Assembly: GCA_031552355.1 (NCBI GenBank)
Contig: JAVBMO010000043.1
Coordinates: 1-36,784 of the forward strand
DNA: 36,784 nucleotides
Reading direction: 5' to 3'
From: JAVBMO01 sp031552355
GTDB taxonomy: Bacteria > Bacteroidota > Bacteroidia > Bacteroidales > P3
Shown here: positions 1 through 7,528 of the stretch, piece by piece
Position numbering within the stretch: the stretch's first letter is position 1
Layout of the letters: every line of letters starts with the position of its first letter
The notes under the pieces: generated by a model
Told to the model about the DNA's origin: nothing
Databases searched by the model: none
What the model saw: only the letters and a program-made list of their open reading frames with translations
Program-made: the position numbers and the translations under genes

Positions 1-917
1 AAATACGTAATAACATTTTTGTTAATAAATATGTAAACAAACCCTATAACCGCATCATATATCTTGAGAATGCCCAAAACGGGAAACCGGCATTTTCGGA
101 CAATATTTATGATTTCGGCGGCACGGCGGTATATGCCGTAATAGGAAATCCTTCGACAACATACAATAGCCTTGATGCATGGAATGCCTATTCCGGCGAT
201 AACGGGCAAAACCTTTCGGTGTCTTTTGTCGATCCGGCAAACGGTGATGCACATTTGTCGGAACCTTCATTAACCGATGCCCGCTTGGCAGTGCCTTTAC
301 TGAGTAATGTCCCCATGGATTTTGACGAACAACTTCGCACAGTATGCAACAATGCTGCCGGTTCCCATCATTATCAAGGGGAAAATATTGCCATCAAAAA
401 CATTGTCATGCCTGCTATATGTGAAAATGATTCGGCATTTGTTTCGTTAAACATCATCACGGGCAAATCAGGTGCGCAATCGACATATCAATACAAAATC
501 AATGACGATCCGGAATGGAATAACGCCGCTGTAAATGCTTCTTTTGCCGATTATGATTCCCTTGCTTTTTATCCTTTATACGCCGATATGGGAATGAAAA
601 CATCCGGCATTTACAATTTAATCATTAGTGACACCAATCATTGCCAAACCGATACCAGTATTTCCCTTGAAGTAAATCCGTTGCCCATGGTGCAAATAAC
701 AAGTAATAAATCTTCCATTTGTGACAATGAAGAAGTGGAATTGACCATAACAGGGACAAAAGGCCAAGCACCTTGGGCTGTTACAGTTGACAACGGTATC
801 GGCGATGTGCTGATTACCGACGAAAATCCGGCAAACTTTTATATACAACCACACCATACAACGACCTACACAATCATCCGGATTGAAGATGACAATGGGT
901 GTGTGTATGAATTTTGA
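1..917 (+). CDS. 3' end of secreted beta-helix / Ig-like surface protein, truncated
   Basis: The frame is open from the left edge (first full codon at 3), so the gene begins outside the window. The first ~110 visible residues resemble the end of a right-handed parallel beta-helix domain as found in Bacteroidota surface proteins: asparagine-rich NNIF-type turns, then a SFVDPANGDAHL segment and a PMDFDEQLR segment. After this come two Ig/PKD-like modules with repeated CENDSAF and CDNEEVEL cysteine motifs, typical of large secreted adhesin-like proteins. The reading frame stops at a TGA directly after GCVYEF, where such modules normally continue with further strands. No T9SS C-terminal sorting domain is present. 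It is followed by a strong bidirectional terminator. It is either a decayed or truncated T9SS cargo gene or a protein exported by another route. Function beyond surface location is not inferable. Confidence 0.7.
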   Translation, partial: IRNNIFVNKYVNKPYNRIIYLENAQNGKPAFSDNIYDFGGTAVYAVIGNPSTTYNSLDAWNAYSGDNGQNLSVSFVDPANGDAHLSEPSLTDARLAVPLLSNVPMDFDEQLRTVCNNAAGSHHYQGENIAIKNIVMPAICENDSAFVSLNIITGKSGAQSTYQYKINDDPEWNNAAVNASFADYDSLAFYPLYADMGMKTSGIYNLIISDTNHCQTDTSISLEVNPLPMVQITSNKSSICDNEEVELTITGTKGQAPWAVTVDNGIGDVLITDENPANFYIQPHHTTTYTIIRIEDDNGCVYEF

Positions 918-990
918 AAGAGTTGTACATAAAACGTCTTCAATAAGTTCAACTTGATGATCATTTGGTATTAATCAAAGTTAAAAAATG

Positions 991-1032
991 CAAAGCGAGG
1001 GTTTCATTTTTGAAAATGAAACCCTCGCTTTG
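991..1032. terminator. Bidirectional rho-independent terminator
   Basis: A perfect 20-bp inverted repeat (991-1010 and 1013-1032) has a GC-rich core (gcgaggg/ccctcgc). It is flanked by A-rich sequence on the left and TTTT on the right, so it can work in both directions. It sits between two converging genes, the surface-protein fragment (ends 917) and the P-type ATPase (ends 1049). Confidence 0.9.
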
Positions 1033-1048
1033 TTTTAGTAGGAATGGT

Positions 1049-3703
1049 TTATGCTTTTACAAACAATCTTTTAATACCTTTTGCCAATTCCATAATCGGA
1101 AGTGGGGCTAAAGATAAACCTACTACCCACCACCATTGTGTACCATTGAGCGTAGCCAAGTGGAATACATCATGCAATGCGGGAATTTCAAGAACTGTAA
1201 GCATAAGAATACATACTAGAAGAATGGCGCCAAGCAAATGTTTGTTGCTGAACATATTTTTGAATGCCGAATGATAAGTGGACCGAACATTGAAAACATG
1301 AGCCATTTGTGAAAAAGCCAATACGGCAAATGTCATAGTTTGTGCCACTTCTACGCTGGTCTGCAATCCTATGCGGAAAGCTGTCAATGACAATAAACCT
1401 ATCATGGTGCCTTGCAAAAATACGCGGGTAGAAAATGTACGATTCATAATGTTTTGTCGGGCATCGATAGGGCGGCGCTGCATGGCATCGGGTGAAGCAG
1501 GATCGACACTCAAAGCCAAAGCGGGCAAACTGTCTGTTACCAAGTTAATCCAAAGAATATGGATAGGAAGCAAGGGGGTAGCCCAGTTGGCAAGTACTGC
1601 TACAAAAAGCACTACAATTTCACCAATATTGGTCGAAAGCATAAATTGAATGGCTTTCAGGATATTGTCATAAATACGGCGTCCTTCTTCGACAGCTGTT
1701 ACCACGGTAGCAAAATTATCGTCGGTAAGCACAATGTCGGCAGCTTCTTTCGAAACGTCGGTTCCGGTAATTCCCATGGCGCAACCGATATCGGCTAATT
1801 TCAATGCCGGTGCATCATTTACACCGTCGCCTGTCATGGCTACAATTTCGCCCTGATTTTGAAATGCTTTTACAATCCGAACTTTATGTTCGGGTGAAAC
1901 CCGTGCATAAACGGCAATATTGTGAACATTTTTTTGAAGTTCTTCATCGCTCATAAGTTCCACATCGGCGCCTGTATGGGCTTCTTCGCCTTCTTTCATA
2001 ATGCCGAGTTCGGTCGCAATGGCTGTTGCCGTAATTTTGTGGTCGCCGGTAATCATAACGGGTTTTATACCTGCGGTGCGGCACAAAGCCACGGCAGGTT
2101 TCACCTCGGGACGCGGTGGGTCTATCATACCCAACATACCCACAAAAGTAAGCCCTATCTCCAAGGTGTCGGGGGTAACTTTTTCAGGAACTGCATTAAT
2201 AGTTTTAGAAGCCATTGCTAATACACGTAAAGCATTTTTCGCCATTTGCAAATTAGCTTGACGGATATTTTCTTTGAGTTCTTCGGTAATAGGAACTACA
2301 GAGCCTTGCAACGAAATATGTGTGCAACGAGCTAGCAATTCGTCTAAACCACCTTTGGTGCAAACTTCCAAAGTCGTTCCTTTTTGATGTACGGTAGTCA
2401 TCAATTTTCGTTCAGAATCGAAAGGAATTTCGGCAACGCGTTTACATTCAACATCCAATTCGTTTTTATTGATTTTATATTTTAAGCCCAAATCAATTAA
2501 AGCGGTTTCGGTAGGGTCGCCGGCAGTTTTGTGGGTATCGTTTTCAAAAGAAAGCTTAGCATCATTGGCTAATACGGCAACGTGGATAAGTTGTTGTAAT
2601 TCACCTGAAAGCTGGTCGGTTTCGGGTTGCAATTCCTGTGTGTTTCCATTGGTGAAAAGTTTTACCACCGTCATGCGGTTTTGGGTAAGTGTACCGGTTT
2701 TATCGGAACAAATAACAGTAGTACTTCCCAAAGATTCAACCGAAGGCAAAGTGCGAACGATGGCATTTTTCTTTACCAAACGTTGAACGCCCACAGCCAA
2801 CACAATGGTCGACACAGCAGGCAGCCCTTCCGGAATGGCTGCGGCAGCCAAACTTACGGCAGTCATAAACATTTCCAAAATGGGTTTTCCATATAAAAGT
2901 CCTACAATAAATATCATGATGCAGACAGCCAAAGCAGCTATACCGAGGAATTTCCCCAGTTTATCCAACTTTTGTTGCAGAGGCGTTTTGGTGTCTGGAA
3001 CCGACTGGATAAGCGAAGCGATTTTTCCGACTTCGGTATTCATTCCAGTGCCGATTACAATACCTTTTCCGCGTCCGTAAGTAACTATACTTGACGAAAA
3101 ACCGAGATTGTCTCGGTCGCCCAATGGAACATTTTCTTCGGCAATGGCATTGATAAATTTTTCTTCGGGCACCGATTCGCCCGTAAGCGCAGAATCCTGC
3201 ACTTTCAGGTTGATGGCTTCTGCCAAACGCAAATCTGCCGGAATGGCGTCGCCGGTGTCGAGCAAAACTACATCACCTGGTACCAATTCACGTGATTCTA
3301 AAATTTGAACTTGTCCGTTGCGCAAAACTTTACATTGCGGCGCCGACATTTTTTCCAAAGCTTCCAAAGATTGCTCGGCTTTGGCTTCCTGAACCACACC
3401 GATAATAGCGTTGAGTAAAACGATAGCCAAAATGATAATGGCATCGGTAAAACCTTCACCATGCAAGTAGCCGATTACGCCTGAAATGGCGGCAGCAACC
3501 AAAAGCACAATAATCATGAAACTTTTAAACTGCTCCAAAAATTTGATAAACAGGCTTTTCTTTTTGGTTTTTTCAAATTCGTTGTAGCCGTATTCTTCAA
3601 TACGTTTGCGGGCTTCGTCCGTGCTAAGCCCTTGGGTTAAAGAGGTGTTAAGTGTCTTTTCAACGTCTTCAACATTGAGGTTGTAGAAAGGTTTTGAGGT
3701 CAT
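1049..3703 (-). CDS. Calcium-type P2 ATPase (cation-transporting P-type ATPase)
   Basis: This 884-residue integral membrane pump should export Ca2+ (or a related divalent cation) using ATP. The domain order is that of the family: an N-terminal cation-ATPase domain, an actuator domain with TGES near residue 175, the phosphorylation motif DKTGTLT with Asp at 334, an MITGDH segment, and the hinge TGDGVNDAPAL. Ion-site residues match SERCA-type pumps. AIPEGLPA is in TM4, STNIGE in TM5 (both Asn and Glu kept) and NLVTDSLPA in TM6. TM8 carries Gln (FSQMAH) where SERCA has Glu, as in several bacterial Ca2+ pumps. Ten membrane helices are expected. It is a single-gene unit with a candidate -7 box ~80 bases upstream and a terminator just past its stop. 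Ca2+ specificity is inferred from motifs only. Confidence 0.93.
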   Translation of the reverse strand: MTSKPFYNLNVEDVEKTLNTSLTQGLSTDEARKRIEEYGYNEFEKTKKKSLFIKFLEQFKSFMIIVLLVAAAISGVIGYLHGEGFTDAIIILAIVLLNAIIGVVQEAKAEQSLEALEKMSAPQCKVLRNGQVQILESRELVPGDVVLLDTGDAIPADLRLAEAINLKVQDSALTGESVPEEKFINAIAEENVPLGDRDNLGFSSSIVTYGRGKGIVIGTGMNTEVGKIASLIQSVPDTKTPLQQKLDKLGKFLGIAALAVCIMIFIVGLLYGKPILEMFMTAVSLAAAAIPEGLPAVSTIVLAVGVQRLVKKNAIVRTLPSVESLGSTTVICSDKTGTLTQNRMTVVKLFTNGNTQELQPETDQLSGELQQLIHVAVLANDAKLSFENDTHKTAGDPTETALIDLGLKYKINKNELDVECKRVAEIPFDSERKLMTTVHQKGTTLEVCTKGGLDELLARCTHISLQGSVVPITEELKENIRQANLQMAKNALRVLAMASKTINAVPEKVTPDTLEIGLTFVGMLGMIDPPRPEVKPAVALCRTAGIKPVMITGDHKITATAIATELGIMKEGEEAHTGADVELMSDEELQKNVHNIAVYARVSPEHKVRIVKAFQNQGEIVAMTGDGVNDAPALKLADIGCAMGITGTDVSKEAADIVLTDDNFATVVTAVEEGRRIYDNILKAIQFMLSTNIGEIVVLFVAVLANWATPLLPIHILWINLVTDSLPALALSVDPASPDAMQRRPIDARQNIMNRTFSTRVFLQGTMIGLLSLTAFRIGLQTSVEVAQTMTFAVLAFSQMAHVFNVRSTYHSAFKNMFSNKHLLGAILLVCILMLTVLEIPALHDVFHLATLNGTQWWWVVGLSLAPLPIMELAKGIKRLFVKA

Positions 3704-3781
3704 TAATAAGTGTTTAATGGTTCGTATTTAGTTATTGATTTTAGTTAGTTTTAAAATTTACAAGTGTTATTTTGAATTAGA

Positions 3782-3789
3782 CAAAAGTA
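3782..3789 (-). promoter_or_regulatory. Candidate -7 element (TACTTTTG) for the P-type ATPase
   Basis: On the minus strand this reads TACTTTTG, matching the Bacteroidota -7 consensus TAnnTTTG. It lies ~80 bases before the ATPase start. No TTG is seen at the usual 19-20 base distance upstream, so only half of the promoter is supported. The rest of the 306-base spacer 3704-4009 is AT-rich with no gene, apart from the gpx terminator. Confidence 0.4.
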
Positions 3790-3953
3790 CATATTTTTAC
3801 AATAGAACACTTATTCTTTTTGTTAAATTTTTAATCTATTGTATAGATATCAGATGACGAAAACCTGATTTTGATTAGAAACTCTAAAATGAATCTTTAA
3901 TTTTGTATTTTGAGATTCTCGCTATAATGTTTAGATGATTTTCCTTATAAACG

Positions 3954-3987
3954 ACAAAGCCTGCGTTTATTTTTACGCAGGCTTTGT
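3954..3987 (-). terminator. Hairpin terminator downstream of the peroxidase gene
   Basis: A perfect 13-bp stem (3954-3966 with 3975-3987, core aagcctgcgt) with an 8-base loop lies 22 bases past the stop of the glutathione peroxidase gene. The T-run after the stem on the minus strand is weak, so efficiency is uncertain. The position fits the end of the transcription unit that runs down from about 9800. Confidence 0.65.
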
Positions 3988-4009
3988 GAGAATTAAGTGC
4001 CAAAAGAAA

Positions 4010-4558
4010 CTACAACTTGCTTGTTATATCTTGGCTCAAAGGTTTGGTTTTTGAAGTATAATAAGCAATCAAGCGGCCTTGTTCATCTATAAGATATTTG
4101 CAGAAATTCCAAACGGGTTCTTTTTCGTTCCACCCGTTTTCGGATTTTTCTGTAAGCCATTGGAATACTTTGTTTTTATCTTTTCCTTTTACGACAGATT
4201 TTTCCATCATCAGGAACGTTACACCATAATTTACTTGGCAAAATTCTTCAATTTCTTTGTTTGTACCCGGATCTTGTGACGCAAAGTCGTTTGAAGGGAA
4301 GCCAATAACAACTAATTTATCTTTGTAGGCTTTGCTAAGCTCTTCTAAATCTTTGAATTGAGGCGTGTACCCACACTTTGAAGCTGTATTAACAATTAAC
4401 ACTTTTTTCCCTTTGAAATCACTGAAATTGATATCTTCTCCATTAATAGATTTAAATGTCAGGCTATAGAAATCTACGGGAGGGGTTACAGGTGCTGTTT
4501 GCGCTATGGCTTTTCCAAATAAAAGTGATAAAATTGACATGGCAATTATTTTTTTCAT
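4010..4558 (-). CDS. Exported glutathione peroxidase family protein (thioredoxin fold)
   Basis: This 182-residue protein has an N-terminal signal peptide ending near AIAQ, so it should act in the periplasm or be membrane-associated. The mature part is a GPx/thioredoxin fold. NTASKCGYTPQ holds the peroxidatic Cys (Cys, not selenocysteine) and FPSNDFASQDPG and WNFCKYLID follow. GPx enzymes reduce hydroperoxides using thioredoxin or glutathione. In most family members the second motif is FPxNQF, whose Gln belongs to the catalytic tetrad; here that position is Asp. Trp and Asn of WNF are retained. It is the last gene of a minus-strand run, 58 bases after maf, and is followed by a hairpin. Family assignment is firm; the substrate is unknown. 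Confidence 0.9.
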   Translation of the reverse strand: MKKIIAMSILSLLFGKAIAQTAPVTPPVDFYSLTFKSINGEDINFSDFKGKKVLIVNTASKCGYTPQFKDLEELSKAYKDKLVVIGFPSNDFASQDPGTNKEIEEFCQVNYGVTFLMMEKSVVKGKDKNKVFQWLTEKSENGWNEKEPVWNFCKYLIDEQGRLIAYYTSKTKPLSQDITSKL

Positions 4559-4616
4559 GAGTACTATGTTTTTAATTTATTGTCAGAAGCGTTTCAATAA
4601 ATATACCAAAATAACA

Positions 4617-5207
4617 TTATTCCGATAAAAAAGTTTTCAGTGTAATATACAATTGCTGTGTAGGCAAGCCCATTACATTAAAATAAGAGCCTTCCACCCG
4701 TTCCACGCCAACATAACCAATCCATTCCTGAATGCCGTAACTTCCGGCTTTGTCGTAAGGTTGGTAGTGGGTTATGTAATGTTTGATTTCGTCGAGGTTG
4801 AGCTTTCTGAAAAAGACTTTGGTTTCTACCGAAAAAGTTTTTTCTTTAGTTTTGGATTTCAGGCAAATACCAGTAATTACACGATGCATTCTTCCTGAAA
4901 GTGATTGCAGCATGGCAATGGCATCCTGTTCATCTTTTGGTTTTCCTAAAACCTTATTATCCAGCAAAACAAGGGTGTCGGCTGTTAGTACGATTTGTTT
5001 TTCCAAAAGTTCATCGGCTCTGAATGCCAAAGCTTTTTTTTGGGCTAAAAAAGCGGGAATTTCATCCACGGGCATTTCTTGCGGATAGGTTTCTTCCGTT
5101 TCGCGCAGCTCCACAGTGAAAGGGAATCCCAATTCCTTAAAAAGCATTTGCCTGCGTGGCGATTTTGAAGCTAAAATAAACGTATAGTCTTTTGCTGTAA
5201 GGGTCAT
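4617..5207 (-). CDS. maf: Maf family nucleoside triphosphate pyrophosphatase
   Basis: Maf proteins hydrolyse non-canonical or canonical nucleoside triphosphates to monophosphates and have been linked to septum inhibition. The sequence shows the family N-terminus LASKSPRRQMLFKEL, the TADTLVLLDNKVLGKP segment with the catalytic Asp, the SGRMHRVITG motif and the C-terminal YDKAGSYGIQ and VEGSYFNVMGLP motifs. I start at the ATG at 5207. The frame can be extended to a TTG at 5216 (adding Met-Asn-Ala), but an ATG three codons later is the simpler start and gives 196 residues, normal for Maf. It lies 25 bases downstream of the UbiA-like gene. From memory, Maf next to a UbiA-family prenyltransferase gene is a recurrent Bacteroidota arrangement. 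Confidence 0.94.
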   Translation of the reverse strand: MTLTAKDYTFILASKSPRRQMLFKELGFPFTVELRETEETYPQEMPVDEIPAFLAQKKALAFRADELLEKQIVLTADTLVLLDNKVLGKPKDEQDAIAMLQSLSGRMHRVITGICLKSKTKEKTFSVETKVFFRKLNLDEIKHYITHYQPYDKAGSYGIQEWIGYVGVERVEGSYFNVMGLPTQQLYITLKTFLSE

Positions 5208-5232
5208 TGCATTCAAAAAATTAAGGGAAGTA

Positions 5233-6180
5233 TTATGCTACAAAATAAAATACAGGCATACTCAAAACAGTCCAAATGCCTAAAACTATCAGAATATTCA
5301 AAAACAACAAATAATCTTGCTTTGTGGAGGGGCCGAAAAGCTTGATAAGTACAAAAAATCCTGTGCCGGCAAAGAAAAGAGCATTGCCCCAAACAATATA
5401 TTTGTCAAAGTAGGTTTGCCCGACAATTGCCGAAATAAGAAGTCCGGCAACTAACAATATGAGAAGGAATCCAATTGCAAATTTGGCTTTTTTTAGTCCG
5501 AATTTATCGGCAAAAGCGACTGTGGGCGCCAAAGAATTTTCCTGCCATGCCTGAGTTTGCGAAATTATTTGCCACAAATAAAGTAAAACTCCTAAAATAA
5601 AACTATAGATAACCAATATCCATGTGATAAATTTCAAGGAGCCGTCCACCATTAAAGAGGTGAAAGCCAGGGGTTGTTGGCGGATGGCAAAATATTCAAA
5701 CAACCACACAAAACCAATTGACAGCAAGGGGATTAGGGTAACGCAAAAATTACCCCAAAAGAAAAGCCGTTTGTAGCGGAGGGCATAAAAATAAAACAAG
5801 GTAGCTACCATGACAAACAAAAATCCCAAATTCAGAAAGCCTATGCGCCAAGCCACAAAAATGCCCGCCAAACAGCCTGCAATGTCCAAAACAAAGCTAA
5901 AATTGTAGATTTTTTCAGGATTTAACAAAGCATTATCTTTGCAGTCTTTTGTTAAGGTTCTGACTTTATTGTTGTAGTATAGTATTTGAAGGTAAGCCGC
6001 AACAGAAATCAGCATACTTGCCAAAACCAACAGGAAAAAATGAAAATGCGACAAAAGCAAGCCTATTCCTGTTTTTTCGCAAAAGTATCCGATAATAAAA
6101 TGGCGAACAAAATATTGTGTTATTGCAATGGCGGAAGCAATGAAAACAATAGTTCTTATTTGTTTCTTTGTAAACATCAT
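5233..6180 (-). CDS. UbiA-like membrane protein lacking the catalytic Asp motifs
   Basis: A 315-residue protein with about eight to nine hydrophobic helices. The N-terminal region (ITQYFVRHFII, then FHFFLLVLASMLIS) resembles Bacteroidota UbiA-family prenyltransferases annotated as geranylgeranylglycerol-phosphate geranylgeranyltransferase. In active members the next segment carries the Mg2+-diphosphate motif NDxxD (YIINDYFDxKID type). Here the aligned stretch at residues 63-74 reads YLQILYYNNKVR, with every Asp lost. The second Asp-rich motif (IIKDxEDxxGD type) aligns with 203-217, reading WQIISQTQAWQENSL, again without Asp. Length and topology are preserved. It sits 13 bases after the MORN-repeat gene and 25 bases before maf. 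It is probably a non-catalytic paralogue, or at least not a Mg2+-dependent prenyltransferase; the alignment is by eye. Confidence 0.7.
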   Translation of the reverse strand: MMFTKKQIRTIVFIASAIAITQYFVRHFIIGYFCEKTGIGLLLSHFHFFLLVLASMLISVAAYLQILYYNNKVRTLTKDCKDNALLNPEKIYNFSFVLDIAGCLAGIFVAWRIGFLNLGFLFVMVATLFYFYALRYKRLFFWGNFCVTLIPLLSIGFVWLFEYFAIRQQPLAFTSLMVDGSLKFITWILVIYSFILGVLLYLWQIISQTQAWQENSLAPTVAFADKFGLKKAKFAIGFLLILLVAGLLISAIVGQTYFDKYIVWGNALFFAGTGFFVLIKLFGPSTKQDYLLFLNILIVLGIWTVLSMPVFYFVA

Positions 6181-6193
6181 GGGGAACAGGAAA

Positions 6194-7486
6194 TTACGGT
6201 TTGACTCTTAATCCGTTTTTGAAAGAAACTTTTTGGATTTCCTTGCCGTTTTTGTCGTAATATGTCCAAGTGCCGACTTTCTCCATGTCGTTGTATTCGC
6301 CTTCGGCAGCCTTAGTGCCGTTCAGATTGTATTCCACCCATTTGCCTGAAGGAATCCCTTTCTTAAAGGCTTGTTCGCGAGCCAAGGTGCCGAATTTTGT
6401 ATAAAACTTCCAAACACCTTCTTTTTGATTGTTTTTATAAGAGCCTTGTTCTTGAAGAATACCGTCGGGATAATTAGTTACCCAATCACCATGTTTTAAG
6501 CCTTGTTTGTAATTTCCTTTATGTTCCAATTTTCCGTTTTCGAAATAGGTTATTTCTTCGCCATCGTTCAAATCTTTCTTGTAATTGATAACATATTTAG
6601 GCGTTTTGTCGGGATAAAAACCTTCCCATTTGCCTTCTTTCAAACCATTTTTAAAATCGCCGAAATAGCTGACAGTGCCGTCTTCGAACCAAGCAGTCCA
6701 GCGGCCTTCTTCCAAACCGTTTGCATAAATGCCCTCATGTAATTTTTTACCACTTTCGAACCATGTAGTCCACAAGCCGGTACGTTTGCCGTTTTCATAA
6801 AGGCCTTCGCGCCATTTTTCACCGGTTTCATAAAAATAAGTCCATTTGCCATCCTGTTCGCCATCTTTGAAATTACCCGTGCTTCCCAATTTTCCGGTAG
6901 GGCGCCAATAGTATTTCCATAAACCTTGCTGTACGTCGTCTGCAAAAGAACCTTCCATTTCAAGATGCCCATTTTCGTACCACGAACGAAGATTCTCTGT
7001 TAATAAATTGTCTTTGTACTGGCATTCCATTTTTTGATTTCCATCTTCGAACCATTCTTTTGAAACGCCATTTTTCAAGTCGCCGGTATATTCCGTTTCT
7101 TCTTTTTTCTTTCCGTTTCCGTACCAGCATTCATACAAACCATTTCGTTTGCCGTTTATAACCGGCACTTGCGAATGTAGTTTGCCGTCTTCAAAAAAGT
7201 ATGTTTTGTTGAGACCATTGTCGAAATGGATTTCTTCCTGCACTTCGCCATTGGAATAATAAACCACCCATTTGCCTGTTTTTTCGCCGTTTGAATCAAA
7301 TTCGCCTTCGCGGAATAATTTGCCATCTTTGAAAAACCATTGCCATTTACCAACTTTTGTACTGTCTTTCAGAATTTGTCCAACAGTTTTTTTGCGTCCC
7401 GAATCCCATTTTTCTTCAAAAGGAATTTGTGCGGAAGTAGCTATGGAAAAGCAAACAAGAAAAGAAATGAATAAACTTTTTTTCAT
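6194..7486 (-). CDS. Exported MORN-like (YwqK-type) repeat protein
   Basis: The 430-residue protein begins with a signal peptide (about residues 1-19, cleavage after ATSAQ). The rest is almost entirely ~23-residue repeats of the form GxWxxWFExGKxxxEGxYxNGxxxG. I count about 16 units from residue ~45 to the C-terminus, for example GKWQWFFKDGK, GLWTTWFESGK and GTWTYYDKNGK. These repeats belong to the MORN-variant/YwqK family, which forms beta-hairpin ladders. Database names mention antitoxin, but nothing here supports a toxin partner. It starts at ATG 7486, 42 bases after the DUF4270 gene, and lies 13 bases upstream of the UbiA-like gene, so these are probably co-transcribed. It is likely periplasmic or surface-exposed as a structural or binding scaffold; the function is unknown. 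Confidence 0.85.
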   Translation of the reverse strand: MKKSLFISFLVCFSIATSAQIPFEEKWDSGRKKTVGQILKDSTKVGKWQWFFKDGKLFREGEFDSNGEKTGKWVVYYSNGEVQEEIHFDNGLNKTYFFEDGKLHSQVPVINGKRNGLYECWYGNGKKKEETEYTGDLKNGVSKEWFEDGNQKMECQYKDNLLTENLRSWYENGHLEMEGSFADDVQQGLWKYYWRPTGKLGSTGNFKDGEQDGKWTYFYETGEKWREGLYENGKRTGLWTTWFESGKKLHEGIYANGLEEGRWTAWFEDGTVSYFGDFKNGLKEGKWEGFYPDKTPKYVINYKKDLNDGEEITYFENGKLEHKGNYKQGLKHGDWVTNYPDGILQEQGSYKNNQKEGVWKFYTKFGTLAREQAFKKGIPSGKWVEYNLNGTKAAEGEYNDMEKVGTWTYYDKNGKEIQKVSFKNGLRVKP

Positions 7487-7528
7487 GTGTTTTTAAATTT
7501 TTGAAAATGAAAATGGCTGCTGGATAAA

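Noticed and set aside
918..990. Frameshifted continuation of the surface protein
   Set aside because: All frames after the stop at 917 are closed or lack Ig-like or sorting-domain sequence, so a simple frameshift does not explain the truncation.
5208..5216. TTG start for maf
   Set aside because: It adds only three residues before an ATG that matches the family start better.
6640..7353. Same-strand open frames (6640-6972 and 7156-7353) inside the MORN-repeat gene
   Set aside because: They are alternative frames of a repetitive sequence, which stays open because the repeat is regular. No independent features.
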